A DNA stretch of 37,875 nt, taken from contig JACKLA010000005.1 in assembly GCA_024236155.1 (NCBI GenBank), positions 132,501 through 170,375 of the forward strand, read 5' to 3'. Shown here piece after piece: positions 1-9,331 of this stretch. This DNA is from Sphingomonadaceae bacterium (GTDB lineage: Bacteria; Pseudomonadota; Alphaproteobacteria; Sphingomonadales; Sphingomonadaceae). The notes under the pieces were generated by a model. The model was not told where the DNA came from and ran no database searches. It saw only the letters and a program-made list of their open reading frames with translations. The stretch's first letter is position 1, and each line of letters opens with the position of its first letter. Position numbers and translations under genes: made by a program.

Positions 1-11
1 AGGACGGCGCT

Positions 12-989
12 ATGGCTTTGACCCAGATGCTCGCCGCCACGCTGGCAATGACCGCGTCGGCAAGCGAAATCCCGACCCCGCAGGAAGTTGAGCAGCAGGC
101 AGAAGCTCCTGAAGTTTCCGAAAACGTCAGCGATATCGTCGAAGGTGAGCGCGACGCCTACAAGCGGATGACCGTTCCGGTGACCATTGGCGGCCACGGC
201 CCGTTCGACTTCATGATCGACACGGGCGCGCAAACAACCGTTATTACCGAGGGGCTGCGCGAGAAGCTCGGGCTTGAACTCGTTGGCACCGCGACACTGG
301 TAGGCATCGCCAGCAAGGTGCCGGTCGAACTGGTCGAAGTCGATGGACTGGAATTCGCCTCGCGCACTTTCAACAATCTCGAAGCCCCCATTCTCAAGGC
401 ACACAATATAGGGGCCGATGGCATCCTCGGGCTGGACAGCCTGCAGGATCTGCGCGTGATGATCGATTTCCGCACGGACACGATCGCGGTCGACGACGCC
501 AAGGCTCTTGGTGGAAATCGCGGATATGAAATCATTGTCCGCGCGGCCAGGCGCAAGGGACGGCTGATCATTACCCAGGCCAAGATCGATGGCGTCTCAA
601 CCTCGGTAATTGTCGACACCGGTGCGCAGAACAGCATTGGCAACCTTGCCCTGAGGCGCAAGATGCGTGCGCGCAACCAGAACGATTTCGTGACGACCGA
701 CGTCAACGGGATCGACCTGGTCGGAAACCTCGCTGTGGCAAAGAAGCTCGACATCCAGGGCATGGCGCTGGAGAACCTGTCGATTGCCTTCGCCGATGCG
801 CCGGCATTCGAGGCGCTTGGCCTCGACAAACGCCCCGCGCTGATCCTCGGGATGCGCGACCTCAGGTTGTTTGACCGCATCGCGATCGATTTCGAAAGCC
901 GCCGCATCCTGTTCGACGTCCCGAGCGGCACCGATTTCCAGCGGCTCTACAACCGCAAGTTCTTCCCCTCACGGATCAACGACAACTAG
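12..989 (+). CDS. Retropepsin-like aspartic protease, probably exported
   Basis: Predicted periplasmic aspartic peptidase of the bacterial retropepsin-like group. The 325-residue product has a hydrophobic, alanine-rich N-terminus ending near residue 18, which looks like a signal peptide, then an acidic spacer. Two copies of the catalytic signature DTGA follow, with the aspartates at residues 70 and 202. Each lies in a hydrophobic-hydrophobic-D-T-G-A context, so the protein is an internally duplicated two-lobe enzyme rather than a single-lobe dimer. An AGGA sequence at positions 1-4 is suitably spaced from the ATG and supports this start. The Atm1-like transporter follows on the same strand 57 bases later, so the two may be co-transcribed. 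The substrate cannot be told from the sequence. Confidence 0.85.
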   Translation: MALTQMLAATLAMTASASEIPTPQEVEQQAEAPEVSENVSDIVEGERDAYKRMTVPVTIGGHGPFDFMIDTGAQTTVITEGLREKLGLELVGTATLVGIASKVPVELVEVDGLEFASRTFNNLEAPILKAHNIGADGILGLDSLQDLRVMIDFRTDTIAVDDAKALGGNRGYEIIVRAARRKGRLIITQAKIDGVSTSVIVDTGAQNSIGNLALRRKMRARNQNDFVTTDVNGIDLVGNLAVAKKLDIQGMALENLSIAFADAPAFEALGLDKRPALILGMRDLRLFDRIAIDFESRRILFDVPSGTDFQRLYNRKFFPSRINDN

Positions 990-1046
990 CACCGCTGGCT
1001 TGCTCGCACCGGACGGACCATTGCAAGCGGCACGCGCCAGCACCAC

Positions 1047-2870
1047 ATGGGCCGCGCCATGCCGCCCGACGCCGCCACCCCTACACCTGCCGACCATGAC
1101 AGCTGGGCGACCCTAAAACGGTTCCTTCCCTATCTATGGCCGCGTGAGAACCCGGTACTGCGGCGGCGGATCGTCACGGCAGTTCTGCTGGTGCTGCTGG
1201 CCAAGGCGACGACCCTCACTCTGCCTTACGCTTACAAATACGCGGTCGATGCGATGAGCACGCCGGGCAACGAGGCGGCCATGGTCGCGCTGTCGCTGGT
1301 ACTCGCCTATGCGCTGGGTCGGTTCGGAGGGGTCGCATTCGACAACCTGCGCAACATGGCGTTTGAGCGAGTCGGGCAGGACGCGACGCGACAGCTGGCG
1401 GAGGACGTGTTCGCACGGCTCCACCGCCTGAGCCTACGCTTCCACCTGTCGCGCCGCACGGGCGAAGTGACCAAGACCATCGAACGCGGAACCAAGAGCA
1501 TCGATTCGATGCTTTATTTCCTGCTGTTCAACATCGCCCCCACCATCATCGAACTCGTGGTGGTGGGCGTCATTTTCTACATCAATTTCGGGTGGGAACT
1601 GGTCGCCGCAACCGGTGCTACCGTCGTTACCTATATCGCAGTCACCCGCTGGATCACCGAATGGCGCACCAAGCTGCGGCGGCAGATGAACGAACTCGAC
1701 GGGCGCGCGCTCGACCGCGCAGTCGATTCCCTACTCAATTACGAGACAGTCAAATATTTCGGCGCGGAGAGCCGGGAGGAAGCCCGCTATGCCTCCGCCG
1801 CGCGTGCTTATGCCGATGCGGCGGTGAAATCGGAAAACTCGCTCGCCCTGCTCAATATGACGCAGGCGCTGATCACCAATGCGCTGATGGCGGGCGCGAT
1901 GGCTTTCACCGTCTGGGGCTGGAGCAAGGGCCAGCTGACGGTCGGCGACCTGGTATTCGTCAACACCTACCTGATGCAGCTGTTTCGCCCGCTCGACATG
2001 CTCGGCTGGGTCTATCGCACGATCCGGCAGGGGCTGATCGACATGGCGGAAATGTTTCGCCTGATGGATACAGCGGTCGAGGTCGCCGATGTGCCCGGTG
2101 CGCCTGCGATCCTGATCCGCAATCCGATGGTCGCGTTCGAGGATGTCACCTTCGGCTACGACCCCGACCGCACGATCCTGCATGGCTTGAGCTTCGAGGT
2201 TCCCGCCGGCAGCCGGACCGCCATCGTCGGCCCGTCCGGCGCGGGCAAGAGCACCATCGCCCGGCTGCTGTTCCGATTCTACGATCCGAAGGGCGGGCGT
2301 ATCCTGATCGACGGGCAGGATATTTCACAGGTAACGCAGGAAAGCCTGCGTGCGCAGATCGGCATCGTCCCGCAGGACAGCGTGCTGTTCAACGACACCA
2401 TCGGCTACAACATTGCCTATGGCCGCGAGGGTGCGACCGAAGCGGACGTTGTCGAGGCTGCGCGCGGCGCGGCGATCCTGCCATTTATCGAACGACTGCC
2501 CAAGGGGTTCGAAACCGAAGTCGGTGAACGCGGCCTCAAGTTGTCGGGCGGCGAAAAGCAGCGCGTCGCAATAGCGCGCACGCTGGTCAAGAACCCGCCT
2601 ATCCTTTTGCTGGACGAGGCGACCAGCGCACTCGACACCGGCACCGAACAGGCGATCCTGCAAACGCTGCGCCGCGTGTCCGAACACCGCACCACGCTGT
2701 CGATCGCGCACCGCCTCTCGACGATTGCCGATGCTGACGAGATCCTCGTGATGGATCAGGGCCGGATTGTCGAACGCGGCAACCATACGGCACTGCTTGC
2801 CCATGGAGAGCTCTATGCAGAGATGTGGGCACGGCAGGCGACGGAAAGCGACGCCGACGCAGCTGCCTAG
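1047..2870 (+). CDS. Atm1-type ABC exporter (heavy metal/glutathione conjugate family)
   Basis: Half-size ABC exporter of 607 residues with a fused transmembrane domain and ATPase domain, expected to work as a homodimer in the inner membrane. The N-terminal half, about residues 25-340, is membrane-spanning. The ATPase half shows the Walker A motif GPSGAGKST at 395-403, the signature LSGGEKQR near 499, Walker B ILLLDEATSALD near 519 and the H-loop SIAHRLST. The sequence around YETVKYFGAE is typical of the Atm1/HMT1 subfamily, whose members export glutathione-linked sulfur or metal species and are tied to iron-sulfur cluster homeostasis. It converges on the M16 protease gene, with 6 bases between the stop codons. 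Substrate is inferred from family only. Confidence 0.9.
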   Translation: MGRAMPPDAATPTPADHDSWATLKRFLPYLWPRENPVLRRRIVTAVLLVLLAKATTLTLPYAYKYAVDAMSTPGNEAAMVALSLVLAYALGRFGGVAFDNLRNMAFERVGQDATRQLAEDVFARLHRLSLRFHLSRRTGEVTKTIERGTKSIDSMLYFLLFNIAPTIIELVVVGVIFYINFGWELVAATGATVVTYIAVTRWITEWRTKLRRQMNELDGRALDRAVDSLLNYETVKYFGAESREEARYASAARAYADAAVKSENSLALLNMTQALITNALMAGAMAFTVWGWSKGQLTVGDLVFVNTYLMQLFRPLDMLGWVYRTIRQGLIDMAEMFRLMDTAVEVADVPGAPAILIRNPMVAFEDVTFGYDPDRTILHGLSFEVPAGSRTAIVGPSGAGKSTIARLLFRFYDPKGGRILIDGQDISQVTQESLRAQIGIVPQDSVLFNDTIGYNIAYGREGATEADVVEAARGAAILPFIERLPKGFETEVGERGLKLSGGEKQRVAIARTLVKNPPILLLDEATSALDTGTEQAILQTLRRVSEHRTTLSIAHRLSTIADADEILVMDQGRIVERGNHTALLAHGELYAEMWARQATESDADAAA

Positions 2871-2876
2871 ACTGCC

Positions 2877-5723
2877 CTACTCACCGGTCGACTTGCCGAG
2901 AAGGGCGCTCGAGAGATCGATATCTTCCGCTGCGATCACTTCCACGTCGGGACGCAGTTCTTTCAGCCCTTCGAGGAACTGGCTGGCATCGCCCACGATC
3001 ACGATGGTCGCGCGCTCGGGATCGACATATTCCGCAGCCGCCGCGCTGGCTGAAGCCGGATCGACCGCATCGAGCCGTGCCGCGTATTGCGCAGCCTCCG
3101 ATGGCTCGAGGCCCTGCTGCATCAGTCCGGCAACGATTCCGTTGAAACCTGCACTGGTTTCGAGCGAACGCGAATACCCCCCCGAAAGGAACAGTCGCCG
3201 CTTCGCCAACAGTTCTTCATCCAGAGGTTCGTTGCCGAGCCGTGCGAACTCGACGAGGAACAGCTTTGCCACTTCGTCCGCCGTCTCGTTCTTGGTCTGC
3301 GCGCTTGCCGAGAGGATCGAATCGTCAGAGCGGTCAGCAAAGCCCGAATAGGCCCCGTAGCTGAGCGAACGCTTGGTCCGCACCTCTTCGAACAGCCGCC
3401 CGCTCGACCCACCGCCAAGGACGCTGTTGGCAAGCTCGATCGGGAAGTAGTCGGGGTCGGCCCGTGACGGCGCGCGGACAGCAGCAACCACGGCAGCCTG
3501 CCCCGCGTCGGGCATGTCGATCACAATGGTGCGCACGGGCTGCGCCTCACCTGCCGGATTGGCCGTTTCTGCGGGCGCAGGCGTCGTAACCGTCCAGTCG
3601 CCGAACAGGCCTTCTGCCAATCCAACGGCCGTTTCAGTCGCGATCCCGCCGCTGACGACGATCTGCGCCTGCGAGGGATGCCAGTAGGTATCGCGATGGG
3701 CCGCAAGATCGGCCCGCGTAATCGCCGCGAGGCTTTGCGCCGTACCGCCTTGCTGCGAGCCATAAGGCGCATCGCCATACATCACCACCCGGGTGACAAA
3801 ACCCGAGAGATCGCCCGGATCCTTGAGCGAGACCTGCAAGCCATCGATTGCGCGCTTGCGCTCACGCTCGAGTTCTTCATCCGGATAGGTGGCGCTCTTG
3901 ATCACGCTGGCGAGGACCTCGCCCGCTTCGGCAATGTTGAGCGTGGGCGCAGTCAGGCTGAAGCGTGTCCCGTCGGAACCTGCAAAGCCGGACAGATTTG
4001 CGCCAAGGCTTTCCAGTCGGGCAGCAATATCCTGCGCCGACAGGTCGCCTGCACCCTTGTCTGCCAGCGAGGCGGCAAATTGCGCGACCCCGGCCTTGCT
4101 GCGGCTGTCGGTCTTGCTCCCGCCGGGGAACAGGACGCTCATCGTGGCGATAGGTACATCACCGGTTTGCGCCGCAACGATCCTGATGCCGTTGGACAGT
4201 TCGCCCTCGACAATATCCGGTGCCTTCACCGCCGGGGAAACGCCGGGACCGGGGGGCGCCATACGCTCCCCATCCGGCTTCACCGCACGGATCGTGCCGG
4301 TCGGTGCCGGCAGGGTCAGATACTCCGGCATCGGCACGGGATTGGCATAGGCCGAGGGATCGTCCTCGCCCTGCGTATAGGTAATATCCGTCCGCTTGTT
4401 CGCATCGTAATAGGTGTTGGCAACACGCATCACGTCTTCGGCAGTTACGGCTGCAATTGCCGCGAGTCGCTTGTCCGCGTGATAGGGATCGCCAGTCGAT
4501 ACGAGCGACTCGCCCAGCTCGAACGCCCGACCGCGTGCAGTCTCCCTGCGGCGCAAGGCACTAGCGATAAGCTCGTTCTTGGCTTCTTCGAGCTCGGCGG
4601 CGGTGACCGCTTCGGTCCGCATCCGGTCACGCTCGGTCACGAGGATGGCGGCAACCTCATCCATATTGGCCTGCGGGTTGATGACCGCAAACTGCGCCAG
4701 CACCCCGCCTTCTTCGCTGGTCTGTGCGAAATGCACCGCATCCACCGCCTTGCCGCTGCGAATCAAAGCCTCGTGCATCCGGCTGTTGTCGCCGCGCGAC
4801 ATGATCGCGTCCATCACCTCGATTGCTGCCATGTCGGGGTGAGCTTCACCCGGGAGCTTCCAGATCGTACCGACCAGTGGCAACGGGACGTTGGGCGCTG
4901 TCGCGTTGACGATACGCGGTTCGGTTCGGGCCGGTTCGCGCGCCGCGATGGCCACATCGACCGGGTTGCTGCGCCGGGGGATGTCGCCGAAATACTCATC
5001 AACGAGCGAACGCAGCCGATCCATCTCGAAGTTACCGGCAACGATCAGTGTCGCGGTATCGGGGCCGTAAAAGGCTTCATAGAACGCGCGCGCATCATCG
5101 AGCGAGGCGCTGTCGAGATCCGCGATGCTGCCGATGCCTGGACGGCGCTGGGGCAGGACATCGTAGGCGTTTTCCGGAATGACGAAACGCTGGAAGCGGC
5201 CATAGGGCGGCGCCAGCACGCGCTGGCGCAGTTCTTCCTTCACCACATCGCGTTCCTTGTCGAACACCTCTTCATCGACCACCGGGAAGGCCATTCGCTC
5301 GCGATGGGTCCACAACATGGTTTCGAGATAGGCGGCTGGAACCTGCTCGTAATAATTGGTTCGGTCGCTGCCGGTCGAGGCGTTTCGCGTTCCGCCGACA
5401 TCGGCCGTCAGACCGTAGATCATGTTATAGGGCATGTTCTCGGTCTTGCGGCTGAGGATATGCTCGAACAGATGCGCGAATCCACTGCGTCCTGCAGGAT
5501 CGTTCTTCGATCCGACATCGTACCATAGCGAGGTGGTGACGGTGCCTGTCGTATCATCGGGCATGGCGATGACCCGCAGGCCGTTGTCGAGCTTCCATTC
5601 AGTAAACTCGATCTCGGGGGCTGACAGCGTCGATTCCGGTTCGGAGTGATCATCGGCGAAGGCCGGTTGCGTGGTTGCAAGTGCGGCCAGCCCGGCCCCG
5701 GCGGCAAGTATCGAACGCAGCAT
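2877..5723 (-). CDS. M16 family zinc metallopeptidase, two-domain, exported
   Basis: Zinc protease of the pitrilysin/insulinase M16 family, 948 residues, with the usual duplicated architecture. The N-terminal half carries the inverted zinc motif HLFEH at residues 84-88. The C-terminal half lacks an equivalent motif and would be the non-catalytic half that closes the chamber. I chose the ATG at 5723 because it is preceded by GGGGAG at suitable spacing and opens a clear signal peptide (MLRSILAAGAGLAALATTQ, then AFADD), although the frame is open 15 codons further upstream. The product is therefore periplasmic. It lies downstream of the hslV-hslU-ACT cluster in the same direction after an 87-base gap, which may hold its own promoter. 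Confidence 0.92.
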   Translation of the reverse strand: MLRSILAAGAGLAALATTQPAFADDHSEPESTLSAPEIEFTEWKLDNGLRVIAMPDDTTGTVTTSLWYDVGSKNDPAGRSGFAHLFEHILSRKTENMPYNMIYGLTADVGGTRNASTGSDRTNYYEQVPAAYLETMLWTHRERMAFPVVDEEVFDKERDVVKEELRQRVLAPPYGRFQRFVIPENAYDVLPQRRPGIGSIADLDSASLDDARAFYEAFYGPDTATLIVAGNFEMDRLRSLVDEYFGDIPRRSNPVDVAIAAREPARTEPRIVNATAPNVPLPLVGTIWKLPGEAHPDMAAIEVMDAIMSRGDNSRMHEALIRSGKAVDAVHFAQTSEEGGVLAQFAVINPQANMDEVAAILVTERDRMRTEAVTAAELEEAKNELIASALRRRETARGRAFELGESLVSTGDPYHADKRLAAIAAVTAEDVMRVANTYYDANKRTDITYTQGEDDPSAYANPVPMPEYLTLPAPTGTIRAVKPDGERMAPPGPGVSPAVKAPDIVEGELSNGIRIVAAQTGDVPIATMSVLFPGGSKTDSRSKAGVAQFAASLADKGAGDLSAQDIAARLESLGANLSGFAGSDGTRFSLTAPTLNIAEAGEVLASVIKSATYPDEELERERKRAIDGLQVSLKDPGDLSGFVTRVVMYGDAPYGSQQGGTAQSLAAITRADLAAHRDTYWHPSQAQIVVSGGIATETAVGLAEGLFGDWTVTTPAPAETANPAGEAQPVRTIVIDMPDAGQAAVVAAVRAPSRADPDYFPIELANSVLGGGSSGRLFEEVRTKRSLSYGAYSGFADRSDDSILSASAQTKNETADEVAKLFLVEFARLGNEPLDEELLAKRRLFLSGGYSRSLETSAGFNGIVAGLMQQGLEPSEAAQYAARLDAVDPASASAAAAEYVDPERATIVIVGDASQFLEGLKELRPDVEVIAAEDIDLSSALLGKSTGE

Positions 5724-5810
5724 TACAGTCTCCCCAATGGCGCAGGTCACAAACCTACCGCCGCGCACGCCGCGTTCAAGCGCGGCGCCGGGTATTCTGC
5801 CAAAGGCAAA

Positions 5811-6221
5811 TCAGCCGGGACGAACGGCAGACGACAGTGCTTCGAGCGACCCAATAGCCTCGTCAGCCCGTGATGCAGGTACGAAGATGTGGTCGTGGTA
5901 AAAGGCCGTCACGACATTGCAGGCGATGCCCGCATCGGCCAGCATGCCTGACACTGCGGCAGTCAGGCCGACGCCTTCAAGGTCCGAATTAACCTGCAAT
6001 GTGATGCGACGAAAGTCCGGCCCCTCGATCCCGAGCTCGTCGGCCAGTGCAGAAGGCGCGATGGCGGTGACACCCTCTTCCTCGCGGAATGTGCCGATTG
6101 CGCTTCCCAGCAATGTCGCAGCGTTGTCGGGCGAAACGAGGACGAAACGCCAGTCGCGCGGGTCGAGCTGCGGGTCCATCCCAGCAATCATCGCTTCGCG
6201 CCCGCTGACCGGCCCGGCCAT
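5811..6221 (-). CDS. Small ACT-domain (CASTOR/DUF2241-like) protein
   Basis: A 136-residue protein that resembles the ACT/CASTOR-like ligand-binding family, in which two small alpha/beta domains usually sense amino acids. The C-terminal half (about residues 75-125, containing VGLTAAVSGMLADAGI and a following beta-strand-rich segment with FYHDHIFVP) fits an ACT fold. The start is two bases after the hslU stop, so it is almost certainly translated from the hslVU transcript. No convincing ribosome binding site precedes the first ATG, so the ATG codons at 6191 or 6179 are possible alternatives. Its ligand and any link to the HslUV protease are unknown. Confidence 0.75.
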   Translation of the reverse strand: MAGPVSGREAMIAGMDPQLDPRDWRFVLVSPDNAATLLGSAIGTFREEEGVTAIAPSALADELGIEGPDFRRITLQVNSDLEGVGLTAAVSGMLADAGIACNVVTAFYHDHIFVPASRADEAIGSLEALSSAVRPG

Positions 6222-6223
6222 GG

Positions 6224-7552
6224 CTAGAGGATATATTTGCTGAGGTCGGTATCGCCCGCCAATTCGCCCAGCCGTTCACGCACATAGGCCGCGTCGATCG
6301 TGATCGTCTCGCCCTTGTGCTCTTCCGCCTCGAAGCTGATCTGTTCGAGCAGCTTCTCCATCACCGTCTGCAAGCGGCGGGCGCCGATATTCTCGACCGT
6401 CTCGTTCACCTGTGCGGCGATCCGGGCGATCTCGGCCACGGCATCCTCGCCCAGTTCGAGCGTGACATCTTCGGTACCGAGAAGCGCGCGATATTGCGCG
6501 ACGAGATTGGCGCGGGTTTCGCTGAGGATGCGGACGAAGTCCTCCTCGGTCAGCGCGCGCAGCTCGACGCGGATCGGCAGGCGGCCCTGGAGTTCGGGCA
6601 GCATGTCGGACGGCTTGGCGACATGGAACGCGCCGCTCGCGATGAACAGGATATGGTCGGTCTTCATCGGCCCGTATTTGGTCGAAACCGTGGTGCCTTC
6701 GATCAGCGGCAGCAAGTCACGCTGCACGCCCTCGCGGCTGACCGAGCCGCCGCGCACATCGCTGACGGCGATCTTGTCGATTTCATCGAGGAACACGATG
6801 CCGTTCGCTTCGGCATTCTCCAGCGCGACACGAGCGACATCGTCCTGGTCCATCCGCTTTTCGGCTTCTTCCTCGACCAGCCGATCCCACGCGTCGGGCA
6901 CCTTGAGCTTGCGGCGCTTCGTGGGCTTCTTGCCCATCGCCTTTCCGAACATGTCCGACAGGTCGATCATGCCGACATTGCCGCCCATGCCTGGGCCAAA
7001 GTCCAACCCGCCCATCGGCATGGAGGGTGCATCGGTCACTTCGATTTCGACTTCCGTGTCGTTCATCGAATTGTCGACGATGCGGTTGCGGAAGCTTTCG
7101 CGCGTTGCCTCGGAAGCGTTCTCACCCACCAGCGCGTTGAGCAGGCGTTCCATCGCCGCTTCGCTGGCGGCCTCACGCACGGCCTCGCGGCGGCGTTCCT
7201 TTTCCAGCCGGATCGCTTCTTCGGCCAGGTCGCGCGCGATCTGTTCGACGTCGCGGCCGACATAGCCGACTTCGGTGAACTTGGTCGCCTCTACCTTGAC
7301 GAAGGGCGCATCGGCCAGCTTGGCGAGGCGGCGTGAGATCTCGGTCTTGCCGCAGCCCGTCGGGCCGATCATCAAAATGTTCTTGGGAGTCACCTCGTCG
7401 CGCAGTTCAGGGCCGAGCTGCTGGCGACGCCAACGGTTGCGCAGCGCCACGGCAACTGCGCGCTTGGCGTCCTTCTGGCCGATGATATGTTCGTCGAGCG
7501 CGGCGACGATCGCCCGTGGCGTCAAAGCGGAGTGGGTCAGTGCTTCAGTCAT
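6224..7552 (-). CDS. hslU: HslU, ATPase subunit of the HslUV protease
   Basis: AAA+ unfoldase (ClpY) that unfolds substrates and feeds them to the HslV peptidase in the cytoplasm. The 442-residue length is normal. Visible elements are Walker A GPTGCGKT at 63-70, the substrate-gripping pore motif GYVG at 98-ish within EVGYVGRD, the inserted helical I-domain roughly at 105-240, Walker B IVFLDEIDK at 252-260, and the C-terminal tail DLSKYIL that docks into HslV and activates it. It lies 14 bases downstream of hslV in the usual alphaproteobacterial order, so the two are one transcription unit, followed at once by the ACT-like gene. Confidence 0.97.
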   Translation of the reverse strand: MTEALTHSALTPRAIVAALDEHIIGQKDAKRAVAVALRNRWRRQQLGPELRDEVTPKNILMIGPTGCGKTEISRRLAKLADAPFVKVEATKFTEVGYVGRDVEQIARDLAEEAIRLEKERRREAVREAASEAAMERLLNALVGENASEATRESFRNRIVDNSMNDTEVEIEVTDAPSMPMGGLDFGPGMGGNVGMIDLSDMFGKAMGKKPTKRRKLKVPDAWDRLVEEEAEKRMDQDDVARVALENAEANGIVFLDEIDKIAVSDVRGGSVSREGVQRDLLPLIEGTTVSTKYGPMKTDHILFIASGAFHVAKPSDMLPELQGRLPIRVELRALTEEDFVRILSETRANLVAQYRALLGTEDVTLELGEDAVAEIARIAAQVNETVENIGARRLQTVMEKLLEQISFEAEEHKGETITIDAAYVRERLGELAGDTDLSKYIL

Positions 7553-7566
7553 GGAATTTCCTGCGC

Positions 7567-8124
7567 TCAGACGGTTTCGAGCGTCACATTGTCATTGGTG
7601 AAGACACAGATATCGGCGGCAACGGCCATCGCCTTGCGCGCGATCTGTTCGGCGTCTTCTTCATAGGCATCGAGCGCGCGGGCTGCGGCCAATGCATAAT
7701 TCCCGCCCGATCCGATTGCCGCGATACCACCTTCCGGCTCCAGCACATCGCCATTGCCGGTCAACACCAGCAGCGTGTCCTTGTCGGCAACGATCATCAG
7801 GGCTTCGAGATTGCGGAGGTATTTGTCGGTCCGCCAGTCCTTGGCGAGTTCCACCGCAGCGCGCATCAGCTGGCCGCTATATTGCTCCAGCTTGCGTTCG
7901 AGCCGTTCGAACAGGGTGAAGGCATCGGCTGTCGCCCCGGCGAAACCGGCAACAACCTTGCCGTCACCAATGCGGCGCACCTTGCGCGCATTGGGCTTCA
8001 TCACCGTGTTGCCCATCGAAACCTGCCCGTCACCGGCAACGACGATCTTGTCGTTCTTCTTGACGCCAACGATGGTGGTGCCGTGCCACGGGGTCAGGCC
8101 GTGTGCGGAATGTTTTTCGTCCAT
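7567..8124 (-). CDS. hslV: HslV, peptidase subunit of the HslUV protease
   Basis: N-terminal-nucleophile threonine peptidase that forms the proteolytic core with HslU. I place the start at 8124 because the protein then begins with a 15-residue propeptide followed by TTIVGV, where Thr16 would be the catalytic residue exposed after processing; such a propeptide is usual in alphaproteobacteria. The frame is open upstream to 8295, but that part is not HslV-like. AGDGQVSMGNTVMK follows as in the family. Length after the start is 185 residues. The gene is downstream of bamE in the same direction, with a 55-base spacer that contains a 7-bp hairpin. Confidence 0.95.
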   Translation of the reverse strand: MDEKHSAHGLTPWHGTTIVGVKKNDKIVVAGDGQVSMGNTVMKPNARKVRRIGDGKVVAGFAGATADAFTLFERLERKLEQYSGQLMRAAVELAKDWRTDKYLRNLEALMIVADKDTLLVLTGNGDVLEPEGGIAAIGSGGNYALAAARALDAYEEDAEQIARKAMAVAADICVFTNDNVTLETV

Positions 8125-8145
8125 GCGGCGGGATATGGGGCTTGC

Positions 8146-8166
8146 CGCCCGCCGGTCAAGCGGGCG
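8146..8166. other. GC-rich hairpin between bamE and hslV
   Basis: Perfect 7-bp inverted repeat CGCCCGC / GCGGGCG with a 7-base loop. It lies in the 55-base spacer between the bamE stop and the hslV start, close to the hslV initiation site. No run of T follows on the minus strand, so it does not look like an intrinsic terminator. It could affect processing or translation of the downstream message, which is speculation. Confidence 0.5.
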
Positions 8167-8179
8167 ACGCCGGAGCGTG

Positions 8180-8650
8180 TCAGCCGCCCGGGCCTGCTCC
8201 GCCACCGGCACCCGGTGCACCAACGGTGCCGATATTGCCGAACAGGTCTTCGAAGAAACCGCGCTCGCGGCCCAGGGTCGGTGTCGAATCGCCATCGGGC
8301 GAGAGATAAGCGACCTTCTCGATTCCCGTTCGTTCGGCCGAGATCACATTGCCAGCAGCGTCGAACTTGATCGCCAGCACGCTGTGCTGCTTGATCCGCG
8401 GGCGCACGAAGGGTTTGCGCCCCGTTACGCTGGCGACATAATACCAGGTAGGCTCGCCAAACTGGCTCTCGAAGCTGGGGCGGCCAAGCGTCGCGGCGAC
8501 CGAATCGCGGTTGTCGATGCCCGGCTGGACAGCATCGGTCAGCGATGCATCCTGGATATAGCCACGGTTCTCGCGGATCGAGCTACAGCCCGTGATCGCC
8601 AGGGCCGCCGCCATCAGGGAAGCACCGGCAGCCGCTTTACGTGAAATCAT
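8180..8650 (-). CDS. bamE: BamE-like outer membrane assembly lipoprotein
   Basis: Small lipoprotein of the BamE/SmpA/OmlA family, an accessory subunit of the BAM complex that folds beta-barrel proteins into the outer membrane. The start at 8650 is supported by AAGG eight bases upstream and by the signal sequence it opens, ending in a lipobox (AITGCSS) with the lipidated cysteine about 22 residues in. Family-like segments are DSVAATLGRPSFESQFGEPTWYYV and the following ADAAGNVIS-type strand (here KFDAAGNVISAE). The C-terminus is a glycine-rich tail. It is divergent from the bc1 chaperone gene across a 168-base promoter region. Confidence 0.88.
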   Translation of the reverse strand: MISRKAAAGASLMAAALAITGCSSIRENRGYIQDASLTDAVQPGIDNRDSVAATLGRPSFESQFGEPTWYYVASVTGRKPFVRPRIKQHSVLAIKFDAAGNVISAERTGIEKVAYLSPDGDSTPTLGRERGFFEDLFGNIGTVGAPGAGGGAGPGG

Positions 8651-8818
8651 CGAAACAACCTTTTCGTCGCTGCACCGCCCCACCTTGGAACCCGGCGCAT
8701 TTCCTCTATATCGGTGCGAGCCTTACGGCGATGACCGCCGCCATGCAACTTCGCGTTGCGCCCGCTTGTGGGTGGCGGGTTGAATTGCCGCTGAACATTT
8801 TTCGGAGATTTGCCACAC

Positions 8819-9331
8819 ATGTCGTTCCTCGCCCGCCTGCTCGGCACCGAGAAAGACCCGCGCGAGGAGGTTCGACCGCTGTGGCATGCGGTGGTCGGCG
8901 AAGCGCGCCAGAAGCACTGGTATGCGCAGCGCGGCGTGGCCGACACGCTTGAGGGACGCTTCGACATGATCACCGCAGTCATGGCCCTGGCGATCCTGCG
9001 GATGGAGCAGGACGAGGCCCTGATGCGCGACACCGCGTACCTGACCGAATTCTTCGTCGAAGATATGGACAGCCAGCTGCGCGAAAGCGGTATGGGCGAC
9101 CCGACCCTGGGCAAATATATCGGCAGGCTGGTGTCTGCCATGGGCGGCCGGATCGGGGCGTTTCGCAAGGCGCTGGCCGGGGAAGAATCGCTGCAGGACG
9201 CGGCCGAGCGCAACATGACCTTGAACGAGGGCGCGGATGGCGCGGCGCTGGCGCAGGGCTTGCAGGAACTGGCGGATCGCCTCGCGGGCGTTTCCCCGGC
9301 GGATTTGCGCGCCGGGAGGATCGCGGCATGA
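8819..9331 (+). CDS. Ubiquinol-cytochrome c chaperone (CBP3-like)
   Basis: A 170-residue member of the family related to mitochondrial Cbp3/UQCC1, which helps cytochrome b synthesis and assembly of the bc1 complex. The recognised segments are LWHAVVGEARQKHWYAQ near the N-terminus and the later FFVEDMDSQLRESGMGD, followed by YIGRLVSAMGGRIGAF. The ATG at 8819 is preceded by GGAG; a TTG nine bases upstream is also in frame but less likely. The stop overlaps the ATG of the DUF177 gene by four bases (ATGA), indicating translational coupling. Confidence 0.85.
   Translation: MSFLARLLGTEKDPREEVRPLWHAVVGEARQKHWYAQRGVADTLEGRFDMITAVMALAILRMEQDEALMRDTAYLTEFFVEDMDSQLRESGMGDPTLGKYIGRLVSAMGGRIGAFRKALAGEESLQDAAERNMTLNEGADGAALAQGLQELADRLAGVSPADLRAGRIAA

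Noticed and set aside
3678..5528. A 616-codon open frame on the plus strand
   Set aside because: It is antisense to the M16 protease, whose motifs and signal peptide are clear.
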